Assembly (NCBI GenBank): GCA_035465395.1 | Contig: DATHRK010000042.1 | Span: 1 to 21,069 of the forward strand | Length of the DNA stretch: 21,069 bases | Direction of reading: 5' to 3' | Origin: DATHRK01 sp035465395 | GTDB lineage: Bacteria > Gemmatimonadota > Gemmatimonadetes > Longimicrobiales > RSA9 | Part shown: in pieces, positions 1 to 8,018 of the stretch | Position numbering within the stretch: position 1 is the first letter of the stretch | Layout of the letters: each line of letters begins with the position of its first letter | Notes under the pieces: generated by a model | The model's input: only the letters and a program-made list of their open reading frames with translations | Told to the model about the DNA's origin: nothing | The model's database searches: none | Made by a program: the position numbers and the translations under genes

Positions 1-1
1 T

Positions 2-643
2 CAGCGTCACCGCATCGTCGGCTCGGCGACCTACGCCTTCGATTGGGCGGAGCGCTTCACGACCCGCCTCGGCCTGTTCTTCGAGGTGGCCGAAGGCAAC
101 CAGTTCACCGGCGGCGGCGGCAACCGCTACTCCTTCATCTACGCGGGGGATGTGAACGGGGACGGCCAGGGCGGCAACGACCTGATCTACATCCCGCGCG
201 ACCAGAGCGAGATCAACCTCGCCGACATCGCCGGGGGCCCGACGGCGGCGCAGCAGTGGGCCGCCCTCGACGCCTTCATTCAACAGGATGATTACCTGAG
301 CGAGCACCGCGGCGAGATCGCCGAGCGGTTCGGGCTCGTGAACCCGTGGTACAGCACGATCGACCTGCGCATCCTCCAGGACATCAGCACCAACGTGGGC
401 GCCAACGCGCACACGCTGCAGTTCAACGTGGACATCCTGAACGTGGCGAATCTGCTCAACTCGGACTGGGGCGTCCGCAAGTTCGCCAGCCCCGCGGCGA
501 CGTCGCCGTTGTTGCTGACCGGTTTCGACGGCAGCGGGGAGCCGGTGTTCAACTTCACTGGCCCCGAAGAGACGTTCATCGACGATCCCAGCATCTTTAG
601 CCGCTGGCAGATACAGCTGGGCCTGAAGTACCTCTTCAACTGA
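2..643 (+). CDS. TonB-dependent receptor, Oar-type, C-terminal part (5' truncated by window edge)
   Basis: This is the end of an outer-membrane beta-barrel receptor that imports large substrates using TonB energy. The frame is open from base 2, so the true start lies outside the window; a GTG at 86 is only an internal valine. The visible 213 residues show alternating barrel strands. They include the segment GDVNGDGQGGNDLIYIPRD, typical of Oar-like receptors with an N-terminal carboxypeptidase-regulatory domain, and a late strand HTLQFNVDILNVANLLN. The protein ends in LGLKYLFN; barrels of this class usually end in an aromatic residue near the last position, and here Phe is penultimate. The plug and TonB box are not visible, so the substrate cannot be named. 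A strong GC hairpin follows the stop codon. Confidence 0.88.
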   Translation, partial: QRHRIVGSATYAFDWAERFTTRLGLFFEVAEGNQFTGGGGNRYSFIYAGDVNGDGQGGNDLIYIPRDQSEINLADIAGGPTAAQQWAALDAFIQQDDYLSEHRGEIAERFGLVNPWYSTIDLRILQDISTNVGANAHTLQFNVDILNVANLLNSDWGVRKFASPAATSPLLLTGFDGSGEPVFNFTGPEETFIDDPSIFSRWQIQLGLKYLFN

Positions 644-651
644 CGCCGCGG

Positions 652-690
652 GGGGGGCGCGCCGGGCAGCTCGCCGGCGCGTCCCCCCTT
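652..690 (+). terminator. GC-rich hairpin after the TonB receptor, probable terminator
   Basis: Starting 8 bases after the receptor stop codon, GGGGGG and CGCGCCGG (652-665) pair with CCGGCGCG (674-681) and CCCCCC (683-688). There is one bulged T at 682 and an 8-base loop. The stem of 14 pairs is very stable, but only two Ts follow it, so this is not a classical intrinsic terminator. It probably ends the receptor transcript or protects its 3' end. Confidence 0.6.
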
Positions 691-784
691 CCGGGCGGCG
701 CGGCTCTCGGGCGCTCCCTGCACGCGCCGGGGCCGCACCGGATGGCCTACTCCCTGGCCCCGGCCCCTTCCCGTTCCACGACCC

Positions 785-813
785 TTGGCCTTGCGGGCAC
801 CCTTACGTAGTCT
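785..813 (+). promoter_or_regulatory. Candidate promoter for the EVE gene
   Basis: TTGGCC (785-790) and TAGTCT (808-813) are separated by 17 bases and match the sigma70 -35 and -10 consensus at 4 of 6 and 3 of 6 positions. The start site would lie near 820, giving a leader of about 50 bases. The match is weak; the position between a hairpin and a gene is the main support. Confidence 0.25.
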
Positions 814-869
814 AAGCGCGCCCGGATCCGGCCCGGCGGCCGGCATCGCGTACCCATAGAGGAAAGTGC

Positions 870-1331
870 ATGTCCAAGCGGTATTGGCTCATGAAGTCCG
901 AGCCCTCCGTCTATTCCGTGGAGGATCTGCGCGAGGACGGCACGACGTGCTGGGACTCGATTCGTAACTACCAGGCTCGCAACAACATGCGCAAGATGGC
1001 CGTCGGTGACGAAGTGCTGTTCTACCACTCGCAGGCCGATCCTCCCGGGGTGGCGGGCATCGCGCGCGTGGTACGCGAGGCGTACCCGGACCACACGCAG
1101 TTCGACCGCGACCACAAGTATTTCGACCCCAAGTCGGACGAGGACGATCCGCGCTGGTGGATGGTGGACGTGGCGTTCGTGCGGGCGTTCGACGAGGTGC
1201 TCCCGCTGTCGGCGGTGAAGGACGAGCCCGCGCTCGGCGACATGGTGTTGGTCCGCAACAGCCGCCTGAGCGTCCAGCCGGTGGAGGCGGCCGAATTCCG
1301 GCGCGTCGTCGAGCTCGCCGATCAACCTTGA
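870..1331 (+). CDS. EVE domain-containing protein (THYN1-like)
   Basis: This is a 153-residue single-domain protein of the EVE family, which is PUA-like and related to human thymocyte nuclear protein 1. Family members bind modified bases in DNA or RNA; the ligand here cannot be told from sequence. Family hallmarks are the opening YWLMKSEPSVYS (5-16), the segment CWDSIRNYQARNNMRKM, and GDEVLFYHS, which lines the ligand pocket in relatives, followed by GVAGIARV. The length is normal for the family. The ATG at 870 is supported by AGAGGA at 858-863, six bases upstream. It is followed after 53 bases by the TolB/TPR gene and may share its transcript. No restriction or modification gene is adjacent, so a role in phage defence is not suggested by context. 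Confidence 0.92.
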   Translation: MSKRYWLMKSEPSVYSVEDLREDGTTCWDSIRNYQARNNMRKMAVGDEVLFYHSQADPPGVAGIARVVREAYPDHTQFDRDHKYFDPKSDEDDPRWWMVDVAFVRAFDEVLPLSAVKDEPALGDMVLVRNSRLSVQPVEAAEFRRVVELADQP

Positions 1332-1384
1332 CCGGCGCAGCGACATCCTAGAAGGGCCGGAACAACGGGAACGAACGGGATATC

Positions 1385-3787
1385 GTGACGGAACCTGGCC
1401 GCCGCTCGGGCGGCTTCTTCGATGAGCTGAAACGGAGGCGGGTCGTGCGCGTGGCGCTCGCGTACGGCACGGCGGTTTTCGTCCTGCTTCAGCTCGCCGA
1501 GATCATCCTTCCGGCTCTGGGCTATTCCGAGGCGGCGCTGCGGCCGCTTCTCATCGCCTCGTTGATCGGGTTCCCGATCGCGCTGTTGCTCGCGTGGCTC
1601 TACGACCTCACACCGGAGGGGGTCGTGCGCACCGCGCGCGACGCGGGCGGCAAGGGGCGCGTCGTCATCCACGTGCCGCGTTTCGCGGCGGTAGGCGCCG
1701 CGATCCTGCTGGTCGGGGCGATCGCGGCCGCCATCGTGGTGCTCCGTCCGTACGCCGCCGAAGGAGCCGTGGCGGAGGACGCGCGGGTCATCGCGGTGAT
1801 GCCGTTCGCCGGCTCCTCCGAGGACATCATGGCCGACGGCGTGATGAACCTGCTGTCGCGCAACCTGGACGGCATCGGGTCGATCCGGACGATCGACCCC
1901 ATCCGCACGCTGAGCCGCCTCCGCGCCGACGAGCAGACCGGCGTCATCCTCTCCGATCGCGCCCGCGAAGTGGGTACGGAGCTCGGCGCCGGCTCGGTGC
2001 TGACCGGGACCATCAGCGCGATCGGCTCCAACGTCAGCCTGTCCGCGACGCTGATCGCCGCGGGCTCGGGCGATGTACTCGCGAGCGCCGAGGTCCGCGG
2101 TTCCGAGGACGAGCTCTTCGAGCTGATCGACGACCTGAGCCGAAGCATCCTCCGCCTCGTCTGGAGGGGGGAGGAGCTGCCGAGCTTCGACATCGCCAGC
2201 TTCACGACCAACAACTTCAACGCCATCCGGGCCTTCCAGGAGGGGGAGCGCTACTACCGCGCGTCGCAGTGGGATTCGGCGATGGCGTCGTTCGCGCGCG
2301 CGATCGACGAGGACGAGGAGTTCGCGCTCGCCTACTACCGTTTCGCGACCGCGGCCGGCTGGGGGGGCGCGTTCCGGCCGTCGCAGATCGGCCGCTCCGG
2401 CCGCATCGACCCCACCGCGGGCGACCTGGTCGGCCAGGCGAGCGAGCTCGCGCGGGAATACTCCGGCGGCCTGCCCGAGCGGGAACGCATGCTGATCGCC
2501 GCCCAGTGGCTGCGCGTCAACGGGCGTCGGGACGAGGCGCTCGACACGATGGGCGTGCTGGTCCAGCGCTTCCCCGACGACCTCGAGGCCGCCTACCTGA
2601 TGGCGGACGACGTCTACCACCTCCGGGACGAGGGCGCCGGCCTCCTGCGCCGGCCGCTCCCGCAGGTGCTGGCGCTGTTCGACGACGTGCTCGAGCAGGA
2701 GCCGAGCTTTCGCCCCGCGCTGATCCATCCCATCGAGGTGGCTTTCCAGGCCGGCCGCACCGATCTGGTGGAGCGGTACCTGGGCTTCCTGCGCGAGACC
2801 AATCCGCTGGACGAGGCCGCCCTGGGCACCTACGGCGCCGCCCTCGCGGCGCTGATCGAGCGCGACGTGTTCGCGTTCGCGGGCGCCCTGGAGACCGCGC
2901 TCGCGGCGCGCGAGCAGACAGGCTTCGTGTGGCAGGCGGCCAACGGCGTCCTGCCGGCCCTGCTCGTGGCAGCGGCGGGCGTGGACGCGGACGAGCGCGA
3001 CGAGCTGATCGCCTACCTGACGGACGGCCTGGAGGACTTGCGGTCGGAGACCCGCGAGCGGCGGGCGCTGATGGCCGCGGACCTGCTGATCGCGAGCGGG
3101 CGCGCGCGCGAGGCGCTGGCGCTGCTGGACCGCGGCGACGTCGCGCGGCTCGTGGAAGACCAGCGCCCGAACATGGAGCGGCGCGCCGTGCTGGCGGGGC
3201 TGCTGCCGCCGCCCGCCGCCGGCCCGGCGTGGCTGCGGATCGCAGCCAGAGGGCTCGCCGCCACGGATGTCGGCGACGCGGAGGGGATCCGCGGCGCGAT
3301 GGCGCAGGCCGCGGGGGAGCTGTCAGCGACCGATTCCGCCGCCACGGCCCTGCTGCGCGACGCGCTGCGAGCGTTCCTCACGGCCGCCGAGGGTGACACC
3401 GCCGCCGCGCTCGCGTCCCTGGAGGAGACCCTCGCCGGGCATGCTCCGAACGCCGGAAGCCTCTCGGAGGCGCTGTGGCTGAGGTGGGCGTCGCTCGCGG
3501 TGCAGACTCCCGATCGGCGCGCCGCCGCGGTCCGGGCGCTTTCGGATTCCTGGCGGGGGTCGGGCGTCTACGAAGTGGCCAGGCTGGGTTTCCTCGCGCT
3601 CGGACTCAGGCGATTGGACTCGGCGGACGCCGGGCCCGCTCTGGACGCATGGTGCGCGGCCGGCGCGGGCACGCCCCTCGCCGACGCGCGCTGGGCGGAT
3701 CCCCTGCGAGCGCTGCCCTGTCGCGAGAGCGACGACGCGGCGCCAGCGGCCGAGCCCGGGCGCGCCCCAGCGGACGACGCCGCGTAG
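1385..3787 (+). CDS. Membrane-anchored TolB-like/TPR protein with FFDELKRR head
   Basis: This 800-residue protein starts at a GTG with only a weak ribosome site and no better in-frame start nearby. Residues 11-18 (FFDELKRR) open a cytoplasmic and membrane head seen in many TolB-like/TPR and adenylate-cyclase-associated proteins. It continues with helices at about 22-44 and 52-73, and the signature LAWLYDLTPEGVVRT. A third helix (about 100-120) leads to a TolB/FlgO-like alpha-beta domain (134-260, starting VIAVMPFAGS). Helical TPR-type repeats fill the rest (from about 275, AIRAFQEGERYYRASQWDSA). The family is thought to act as an envelope sensor or scaffold; no catalytic residues are visible. 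The core resembles that of the convergent BTAD gene. It ends 31 bases from that gene's stop, with no obvious terminator between them. Confidence 0.85.
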   Translation: MTEPGRRSGGFFDELKRRRVVRVALAYGTAVFVLLQLAEIILPALGYSEAALRPLLIASLIGFPIALLLAWLYDLTPEGVVRTARDAGGKGRVVIHVPRFAAVGAAILLVGAIAAAIVVLRPYAAEGAVAEDARVIAVMPFAGSSEDIMADGVMNLLSRNLDGIGSIRTIDPIRTLSRLRADEQTGVILSDRAREVGTELGAGSVLTGTISAIGSNVSLSATLIAAGSGDVLASAEVRGSEDELFELIDDLSRSILRLVWRGEELPSFDIASFTTNNFNAIRAFQEGERYYRASQWDSAMASFARAIDEDEEFALAYYRFATAAGWGGAFRPSQIGRSGRIDPTAGDLVGQASELAREYSGGLPERERMLIAAQWLRVNGRRDEALDTMGVLVQRFPDDLEAAYLMADDVYHLRDEGAGLLRRPLPQVLALFDDVLEQEPSFRPALIHPIEVAFQAGRTDLVERYLGFLRETNPLDEAALGTYGAALAALIERDVFAFAGALETALAAREQTGFVWQAANGVLPALLVAAAGVDADERDELIAYLTDGLEDLRSETRERRALMAADLLIASGRAREALALLDRGDVARLVEDQRPNMERRAVLAGLLPPPAAGPAWLRIAARGLAATDVGDAEGIRGAMAQAAGELSATDSAATALLRDALRAFLTAAEGDTAAALASLEETLAGHAPNAGSLSEALWLRWASLAVQTPDRRAAAVRALSDSWRGSGVYEVARLGFLALGLRRLDSADAGPALDAWCAAGAGTPLADARWADPLRALPCRESDDAAPAAEPGRAPADDAA

Positions 3788-3818
3788 CCACCGGTTCCCC
3801 GCGGGCCCTCCGCTCGGA

Positions 3819-6800
3819 TCAGGCGCCGAGTCGCGCCAGTCCGTCGGCGGCCCGTCCCACGTCCTCGCTCAGGTATGCCTCCCCGCCGCGCACGGCGTCC
3901 AGGAAGCTCCCATACAGCGCGCGCGCCTCGCCCATCTCGCCCAGCCCCTCGTGGATCTCGGCGCGGCGCAGGTGCGCGTGCGGCGCGTACCACAGGTCCG
4001 CGGCGCGATCTCCCGGAAAGGTCGCGAACCAGCGCAACGCCTCGCGCCAGCGCCCCGAGCCGGCCAACGCTTCTGCGCGCAGCCAGCGCTCCAACGGCCG
4101 GGCGTAATCGCGCAGGCCCTCGAGCCGCTCTCCCGGCGGTCGGGACGGCGGCCCGAGTGCCTCCAGCGCTCCCGCGAAGTCGCCGCCCTCGAGCGCGACC
4201 GTCGCTCGGATGAGCCCGGGATACGCCGTCGCGTCCGGCTCCAGCGCCAGCGACTCCAACTCGGCGGCCGTGGCCAGCGCCGCCGTCGACGCTCCGGCGC
4301 GCGCGTGGCAGACGCCGACGAGGAACAGCCTGTGCTCATGCGTCATACCCTCCCAGCGCAAGGGAGGATAGGCGGCCGCGCCGAGCCAGACGGGGTCCTC
4401 CTGCGGCGGCAGCGGGCGATCCAGCGAGGGATCGTCGAGGAGCTCGCCGATGCGCGCGTGGCGAGGCGGGTCGGCGGTATGGAACGGCAGCAGCTCCATC
4501 GCGATCGCGAGCTCTCGTCGCGTCGCCTCCGGGAACTCAGGCGACTCGTCGGCTTCGCGACGGGCCGCGCTGATCCGCCCGCGCGCGAACTCGATACGCA
4601 CGAGGAGCGCCCGCGCCGTCGCCCTCTCGACGGCGCCACGCCCCGGCGACAGCAACTCCCGCGCGAGAGCGGCGGAAGCATCCAGATTCCGGGTGTTGGC
4701 CGCGACGCTCGCGAGGATCGAGACGCCCACGCGGTCGCGCGCCGCCGCGACATCATCGATGGTGGCCTCGATCAGGCGCCGGTCGTCGGAGAGGAACGCG
4801 TCGAGCGCCTCCAACTCGAGAATCCACGCCGAGATCCAGCCGACACCCGCGCTCGCAAGGATTCCCCGCAGGCGATCGCGATCCCCGCGCCGCGCGGCCA
4901 GCCGGGCGAGGTGCAGCGTCGCACCGGCGTCCTCGGGCTCCAGCGCGAGCACCTCCTCGAACGGCCGGAGCGCGGCGTCGGGCGCCGTCCCCATCACGGG
5001 CCCCCAGTGGAAGAGCAACTCGCCGAGCTGGTGCCATCCGTCCACGTGGGTCGGCTGGAACGCGATCGCCTGACGATAGAACGTCTCGGCCTCGGGCACG
5101 CGGGCCTGCAGGTGGTTGATCCACGCCTCGAGGAAGAGCTGGTCCGAACGGGCCAGCCCCGCGGAGTGCCGCCGGGCCGCCTCGGCCGCGGCGCGGGGGA
5201 CTCCGGAGACCCCCGCGCTGTACGCCGCGGCGCTCAGCCCGTAGTGGGCGAGCGCGAAGGTCGAGTCCTCCTCGACCGCCATGGCGAACTCGTCCATCGC
5301 ATCGCGGAACCAACCCGCCCGGGCGGCCGTCTCGCCGCGGAGGAAGGCCTTGAGGGCGGCGAGCGGCGTGCCCGCGCGCAGGGCGCTGCGCTCGATCCCC
5401 TCGTAGCCCATGCCATCCAACAGCTGACGGGCCAGTCGATCGGCGAGGGCGAACGCCTCGTCGGCCGGCGCCTCAGCCATGGCCATGTGAGGAGGCGTGT
5501 CCCGATCGTCGTCGAGCGCGCGCAGCATCACCGTGACGTGGAGCGTGCTGTCCTGCTCCATGATGTCGCCCACCGCGTAGTACCGGGCTCCGAACCGCCG
5601 AGCCGCGGCAATCGCGATGGTCACCTCATCCGCGCCGCCGCGCTGCTCGACGAAGGAATCGATGGCCCGCCGGTCCACCATCCGCAGGTCGCCGGCGCCG
5701 TTCAGGGCGTCGGAGACGAGCCGTGCGATCCCGTCGCCGAGGAAAGCGAGGGCGTCCGAGCCCTGGTACCGGAAGGGCAGCACCGCCAGCACCTCGCCGG
5801 AGCCGTCCGCCTCTCGCGGGGCCTCGGCCCGACGCGGGGCGGGGGCGTACCCGGTGCCGGCCACGAGACCCGCGGCGAGCCCGAGCGCCCCGGCCAGCCC
5901 GGCCGCGGGCCGAACCCGACGCTGCCGCCGGGGGCGCGCGGCGCGCCGAGGGTCGGCTCCCGCGGGTGACGCGTCGTCGTCGGCGTCGAGCGCGCGGCCG
6001 CGGGTGGTGGCCGGCATCGCCGGGCTGACAACCGCTGGTGGTCTATGGGGCGGAGCCACCGCCTGACCCGGCCCATCGACCGACGGTTCCCCAGGCCGCC
6101 CGGCGTGGGCACCGGGGGCGCCTTCGCCGGGGACATCGGCCCTCGGACGCAGGTCGCCGCGTCGGATTGCCGCCACGAGCGCCTCCGTCTCCGCGGAAGG
6201 CTCGAGCTCGTAGAGCCTGACCAGTCGTTCGGCGAACTCCTCGTGCGCCCGCAGCGCCCCGGTCGAATCACCGGAGCGGGCGAGTAGCGTGAGGAGACGC
6301 CGCGCGCCGATCTCGTCGGTGGGCGCCAACCCGAGCGCTCGCCGCGCGTACCTCGCGGCGAGCGCGACCCGTCTCGTGCGCTCGGCCTCGTCGACCAAGC
6401 TCCAGCAGGCGTCCACGGCGCGTCGCCGCAGGCGGCCGCGCTCCTCCTCGAGCCAGGCTTCGAACTCCGGTGCGTCGGCCAGGAAGAAGCCCTCCAGCAG
6501 GTCGCCCCTGTACAGCTCCACCGCCTCCTCGATCGCCCCGCGCCCGAGCAGCTCTTCGAAGGCGACGGCGTCGCACCAGACGTCGGCGAGCCGCAGGCGG
6601 TCGCCTTCGGAGTGGAGGGTGGCGTTGCCCAGCCGCGAGCGCAGGAAGTGGAGCGCGTTGCGAAGGGCCCCGCGCGCGCGAGAGCCATCCGATTCCGGCC
6701 AGAAGACGGCGACCAGGGCATCGCGAGAAACGGCGCTATGGCTGCCGCGCAACGCGAGGTAGGAGAGCAGGGCGAGACGCTTCGGATGGGCGATCAGCGG

Positions 6801-6863
6801 GGACTGATCACCGCCGTCGTCCATTTCGATGTCGAGGGCGCCGAGGAAGCGAAGTTGTATCAT
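3819..6863 (-). CDS. BTAD-domain (SARP-like) transcriptional regulator fused to TolB-like/TPR module
   Basis: This 1014-residue protein opens with an OmpR-type winged helix (about 1-95: MIQLRFLGALDI, then FWPESDGSRARGALRNALH). A BTAD helical domain follows (about 98-240, with YRGDLLEGFFLADAPEFEAW). This pair is the hallmark of SARP/AfsR-like activators. Next come a proline-rich linker (240-310), a basic stretch RRQRRVR, and a hydrophobic segment at about 319-338 that looks like one membrane helix. A TolB/FlgO-like domain (357-455, VLAVLPFRYQG) and TPR-like repeats run to the C-terminus. No NB-ARC ATPase is present, unlike AfsR. The layout suggests a membrane-bound one-component regulator with DNA binding inside the cell and sensing outside, as in CadC. 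Target genes are unknown. The ATG at 6863 has no clear Shine-Dalgarno sequence, but it sits exactly at the usual start of the family. Confidence 0.88.
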   Translation of the reverse strand: MIQLRFLGALDIEMDDGGDQSPLIAHPKRLALLSYLALRGSHSAVSRDALVAVFWPESDGSRARGALRNALHFLRSRLGNATLHSEGDRLRLADVWCDAVAFEELLGRGAIEEAVELYRGDLLEGFFLADAPEFEAWLEEERGRLRRRAVDACWSLVDEAERTRRVALAARYARRALGLAPTDEIGARRLLTLLARSGDSTGALRAHEEFAERLVRLYELEPSAETEALVAAIRRGDLRPRADVPGEGAPGAHAGRPGEPSVDGPGQAVAPPHRPPAVVSPAMPATTRGRALDADDDASPAGADPRRAARPRRQRRVRPAAGLAGALGLAAGLVAGTGYAPAPRRAEAPREADGSGEVLAVLPFRYQGSDALAFLGDGIARLVSDALNGAGDLRMVDRRAIDSFVEQRGGADEVTIAIAAARRFGARYYAVGDIMEQDSTLHVTVMLRALDDDRDTPPHMAMAEAPADEAFALADRLARQLLDGMGYEGIERSALRAGTPLAALKAFLRGETAARAGWFRDAMDEFAMAVEEDSTFALAHYGLSAAAYSAGVSGVPRAAAEAARRHSAGLARSDQLFLEAWINHLQARVPEAETFYRQAIAFQPTHVDGWHQLGELLFHWGPVMGTAPDAALRPFEEVLALEPEDAGATLHLARLAARRGDRDRLRGILASAGVGWISAWILELEALDAFLSDDRRLIEATIDDVAAARDRVGVSILASVAANTRNLDASAALARELLSPGRGAVERATARALLVRIEFARGRISAARREADESPEFPEATRRELAIAMELLPFHTADPPRHARIGELLDDPSLDRPLPPQEDPVWLGAAAYPPLRWEGMTHEHRLFLVGVCHARAGASTAALATAAELESLALEPDATAYPGLIRATVALEGGDFAGALEALGPPSRPPGERLEGLRDYARPLERWLRAEALAGSGRWREALRWFATFPGDRAADLWYAPHAHLRRAEIHEGLGEMGEARALYGSFLDAVRGGEAYLSEDVGRAADGLARLGA

Positions 6864-6892
6864 CGAAAGACGTTATGGCGCCGGCGGACCAC

Positions 6893-6911
6893 CGTTAGCC
6901 CGCAGCTAACG
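6893..6911. promoter_or_regulatory. Perfect 7-bp inverted repeat upstream of the BTAD regulator
   Basis: CGTTAGC (6893-6899) and GCTAACG (6905-6911) form a perfect inverted repeat around a 5-base centre, 30-48 bases before the regulator's ATG. On the minus strand, a weak pair TTGCGT (6948-6943) and TACCGT (6925-6920), 17 bases apart, could be a promoter starting near 6913. The repeat would then lie at the very start of the transcript. It could be an operator, perhaps for autoregulation, or a leader hairpin. It is more AT-rich than its surroundings, so it is less likely to be chance GC pairing. Confidence 0.4.
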
Positions 6912-7054
6912 CCCAGCGTACGGTATCGCTCCAGCTTGTTACACGCAATCTCGGCACGGCGATCTTCACGATGTGTCGCTGGGACGCGTTTGCGAAAAGG
7001 TTAGGCCAGTGTCCCTTGCCGCCGGCGACGGTCCGTGCGCGCAGGGGCCTGGTC

Positions 7055-7097
7055 GGGGCATTCGGCCGTGGCGGGCGGCCGGTGCCCCCTTTTTTTT
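7055..7097 (+). terminator. Intrinsic terminator facing the plus strand, with no plus-strand gene
   Basis: GGGGCA (7055-7060) pairs with TGCCCC (7083-7088). Inside it, CGGCCG (7063-7068) pairs with CGGCCG (7076-7081) around a 7-base loop. After one C comes a run of eight Ts (7090-7097). This is a textbook Rho-independent terminator for plus-strand transcription. On the minus strand it has As before the hairpin and no T run after it, so it is not a proper terminator for the DUF4097 gene that ends at 7117. No plus-strand gene precedes it. Confidence 0.75.
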
Positions 7098-7116
7098 GCC
7101 TGCGCGACGGGCCGCC

Positions 7117-8004
7117 CTAGCGGCGGCGCAGCACCACGTCGCCGTTCCCGGACGAGACGACGAGTCGCTGCCCGCCGTCACCGATCCGCGCCCGGACGTT
7201 GTGAGGGTCCAGCCGGCCCTCGAGCGTCATGGGGAAGTCGCTCTCCACCCGCCCGTTTCCGAGTCGCGCCTCCAACTCCGCACCGAAGCCGGCTGGGAGC
7301 CGAAGCTCGATCGTCCCGTTGCCGCTGCTGAAGCGCATGTCGGCGTCTCCCGTGAGGGAGGCGATGTCGACGGTGATGTCGCCGTTGCCGGAGCTCGCGG
7401 TGACGGGCCCGCGCGCGGTCGCCACGTCGACCCGGCCGTTCCCGCTGGACGCGTCGACCGGCCCGCCGGCGTCCGACACCGACACCTTGCCGTTGCCGGA
7501 GGCGGCGTGGACCCGTCCGGCGGCGCCCGCGACCTCGACGGAACCGTTTCCGCTCGCGGCCGAGACGTCGCCCCCGGCGCCTTCGATCCTCACTGGGCCG
7601 TTGCCGGAGCCGGCCACGAGGTCGATGCCGGCGGGCAGGCGCACCCGCAGGTCGCCGCGCGAATCATCCCCTCCGCGATCGTTGCGAGAGTTCACGCCGT
7701 GCTCGTCGCACTCGTCGATGCCGACGCGGAGCGCACAGACGATCATCTCGTCGCCGTCGCGCCGCACCTCGAAGCGGATCTCGGCGTCCTCCTCGTGCGC
7801 GATGCCCGTGATCTCGAGCGTGCTGTCGGAGGTGCCGCGGACGTCGATCTCGCCCCCCGCAGTCGCGAGGCGGAGGGTCGTGCCACCGGGAACGCTGCCG
7901 GAAAACACCGATTCGGACCGTTGCGCGATGGCGGTTGCCGGGAGCAGGAGAAGCGCGCCGGCGACCAGACCGGCCGCGCGGGTGTTCGGTCGGGCGTGTG
8001 GCAT
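7117..8004 (-). CDS. Secreted DUF4097 (adhesin-like) beta-repeat protein
   Basis: This 295-residue protein has a signal peptide (RAAGLVAGALLLLPATAIA, cut after residue 27). The frame stays open up to 8094, but the ATG at 8004 is chosen because AGGAAA lies 8 bases upstream and the signal peptide starts right there. Residues 29-130 form a beta-rich head with a Cys pair (90, 99). From 132 on, the motif SGNG recurs at 133, 151, 169, 187, 205, 227 and 285, with LGNG at 248. This predicts a stacked beta-solenoid of the DUF4097 type. Such proteins are often called putative adhesins, but their function is not established. The protein should be periplasmic or surface-exposed. It lies between the Omp85 and BTAD genes on the same strand, with gaps of 141 and 253 bases, so shared transcription is uncertain. 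Confidence 0.82.
   Translation of the reverse strand: MPHARPNTRAAGLVAGALLLLPATAIAQRSESVFSGSVPGGTTLRLATAGGEIDVRGTSDSTLEITGIAHEEDAEIRFEVRRDGDEMIVCALRVGIDECDEHGVNSRNDRGGDDSRGDLRVRLPAGIDLVAGSGNGPVRIEGAGGDVSAASGNGSVEVAGAAGRVHAASGNGKVSVSDAGGPVDASSGNGRVDVATARGPVTASSGNGDITVDIASLTGDADMRFSSGNGTIELRLPAGFGAELEARLGNGRVESDFPMTLEGRLDPHNVRARIGDGGQRLVVSSGNGDVVLRRR
7141..7611 (-). repeat. Tandem 18-codon repeats (SGNG motif) inside the DUF4097 gene
   Basis: The SGNG unit recurs with an exact 18-residue (54-base) period five times (residues 133-208), then at intervals of 22, 21 and 37 residues. The core of each unit is GNG followed by a short beta strand (VRI, VEV, VSV, VDV, ITV). The repeated DNA reads as variants of CCGTTGCCGGA on the plus strand. 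This is protein-level repetition with diverged codons, not a recent DNA amplification. Confidence 0.85.
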
Positions 8005-8012
8005 GGAACCGA

Positions 8013-8018
8013 TTTCCT
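8013..8018 (-). promoter_or_regulatory. Ribosome binding site that fixes the DUF4097 start
   Basis: AGGAAA on the minus strand ends 8 bases before the ATG at 8004. It decides between this start and the longer reading frame that begins at 8094, whose extra 30 residues are Arg/Pro-rich and do not look like a signal peptide. Confidence 0.7.

Noticed and set aside
1594..3396. A 600-residue open frame on plus, overlapping the TolB/TPR gene in another frame
   Set aside because: It is Arg/Gly/Pro-rich with no domain, typical of out-of-frame reading in a high-GC gene. The overlapping frame has recognisable domains.
3951..5969. A 672-residue plus-strand open frame antisense to the BTAD regulator
   Set aside because: It is Arg/Gln-rich low-complexity sequence with no family features, the antisense shadow of a real gene.
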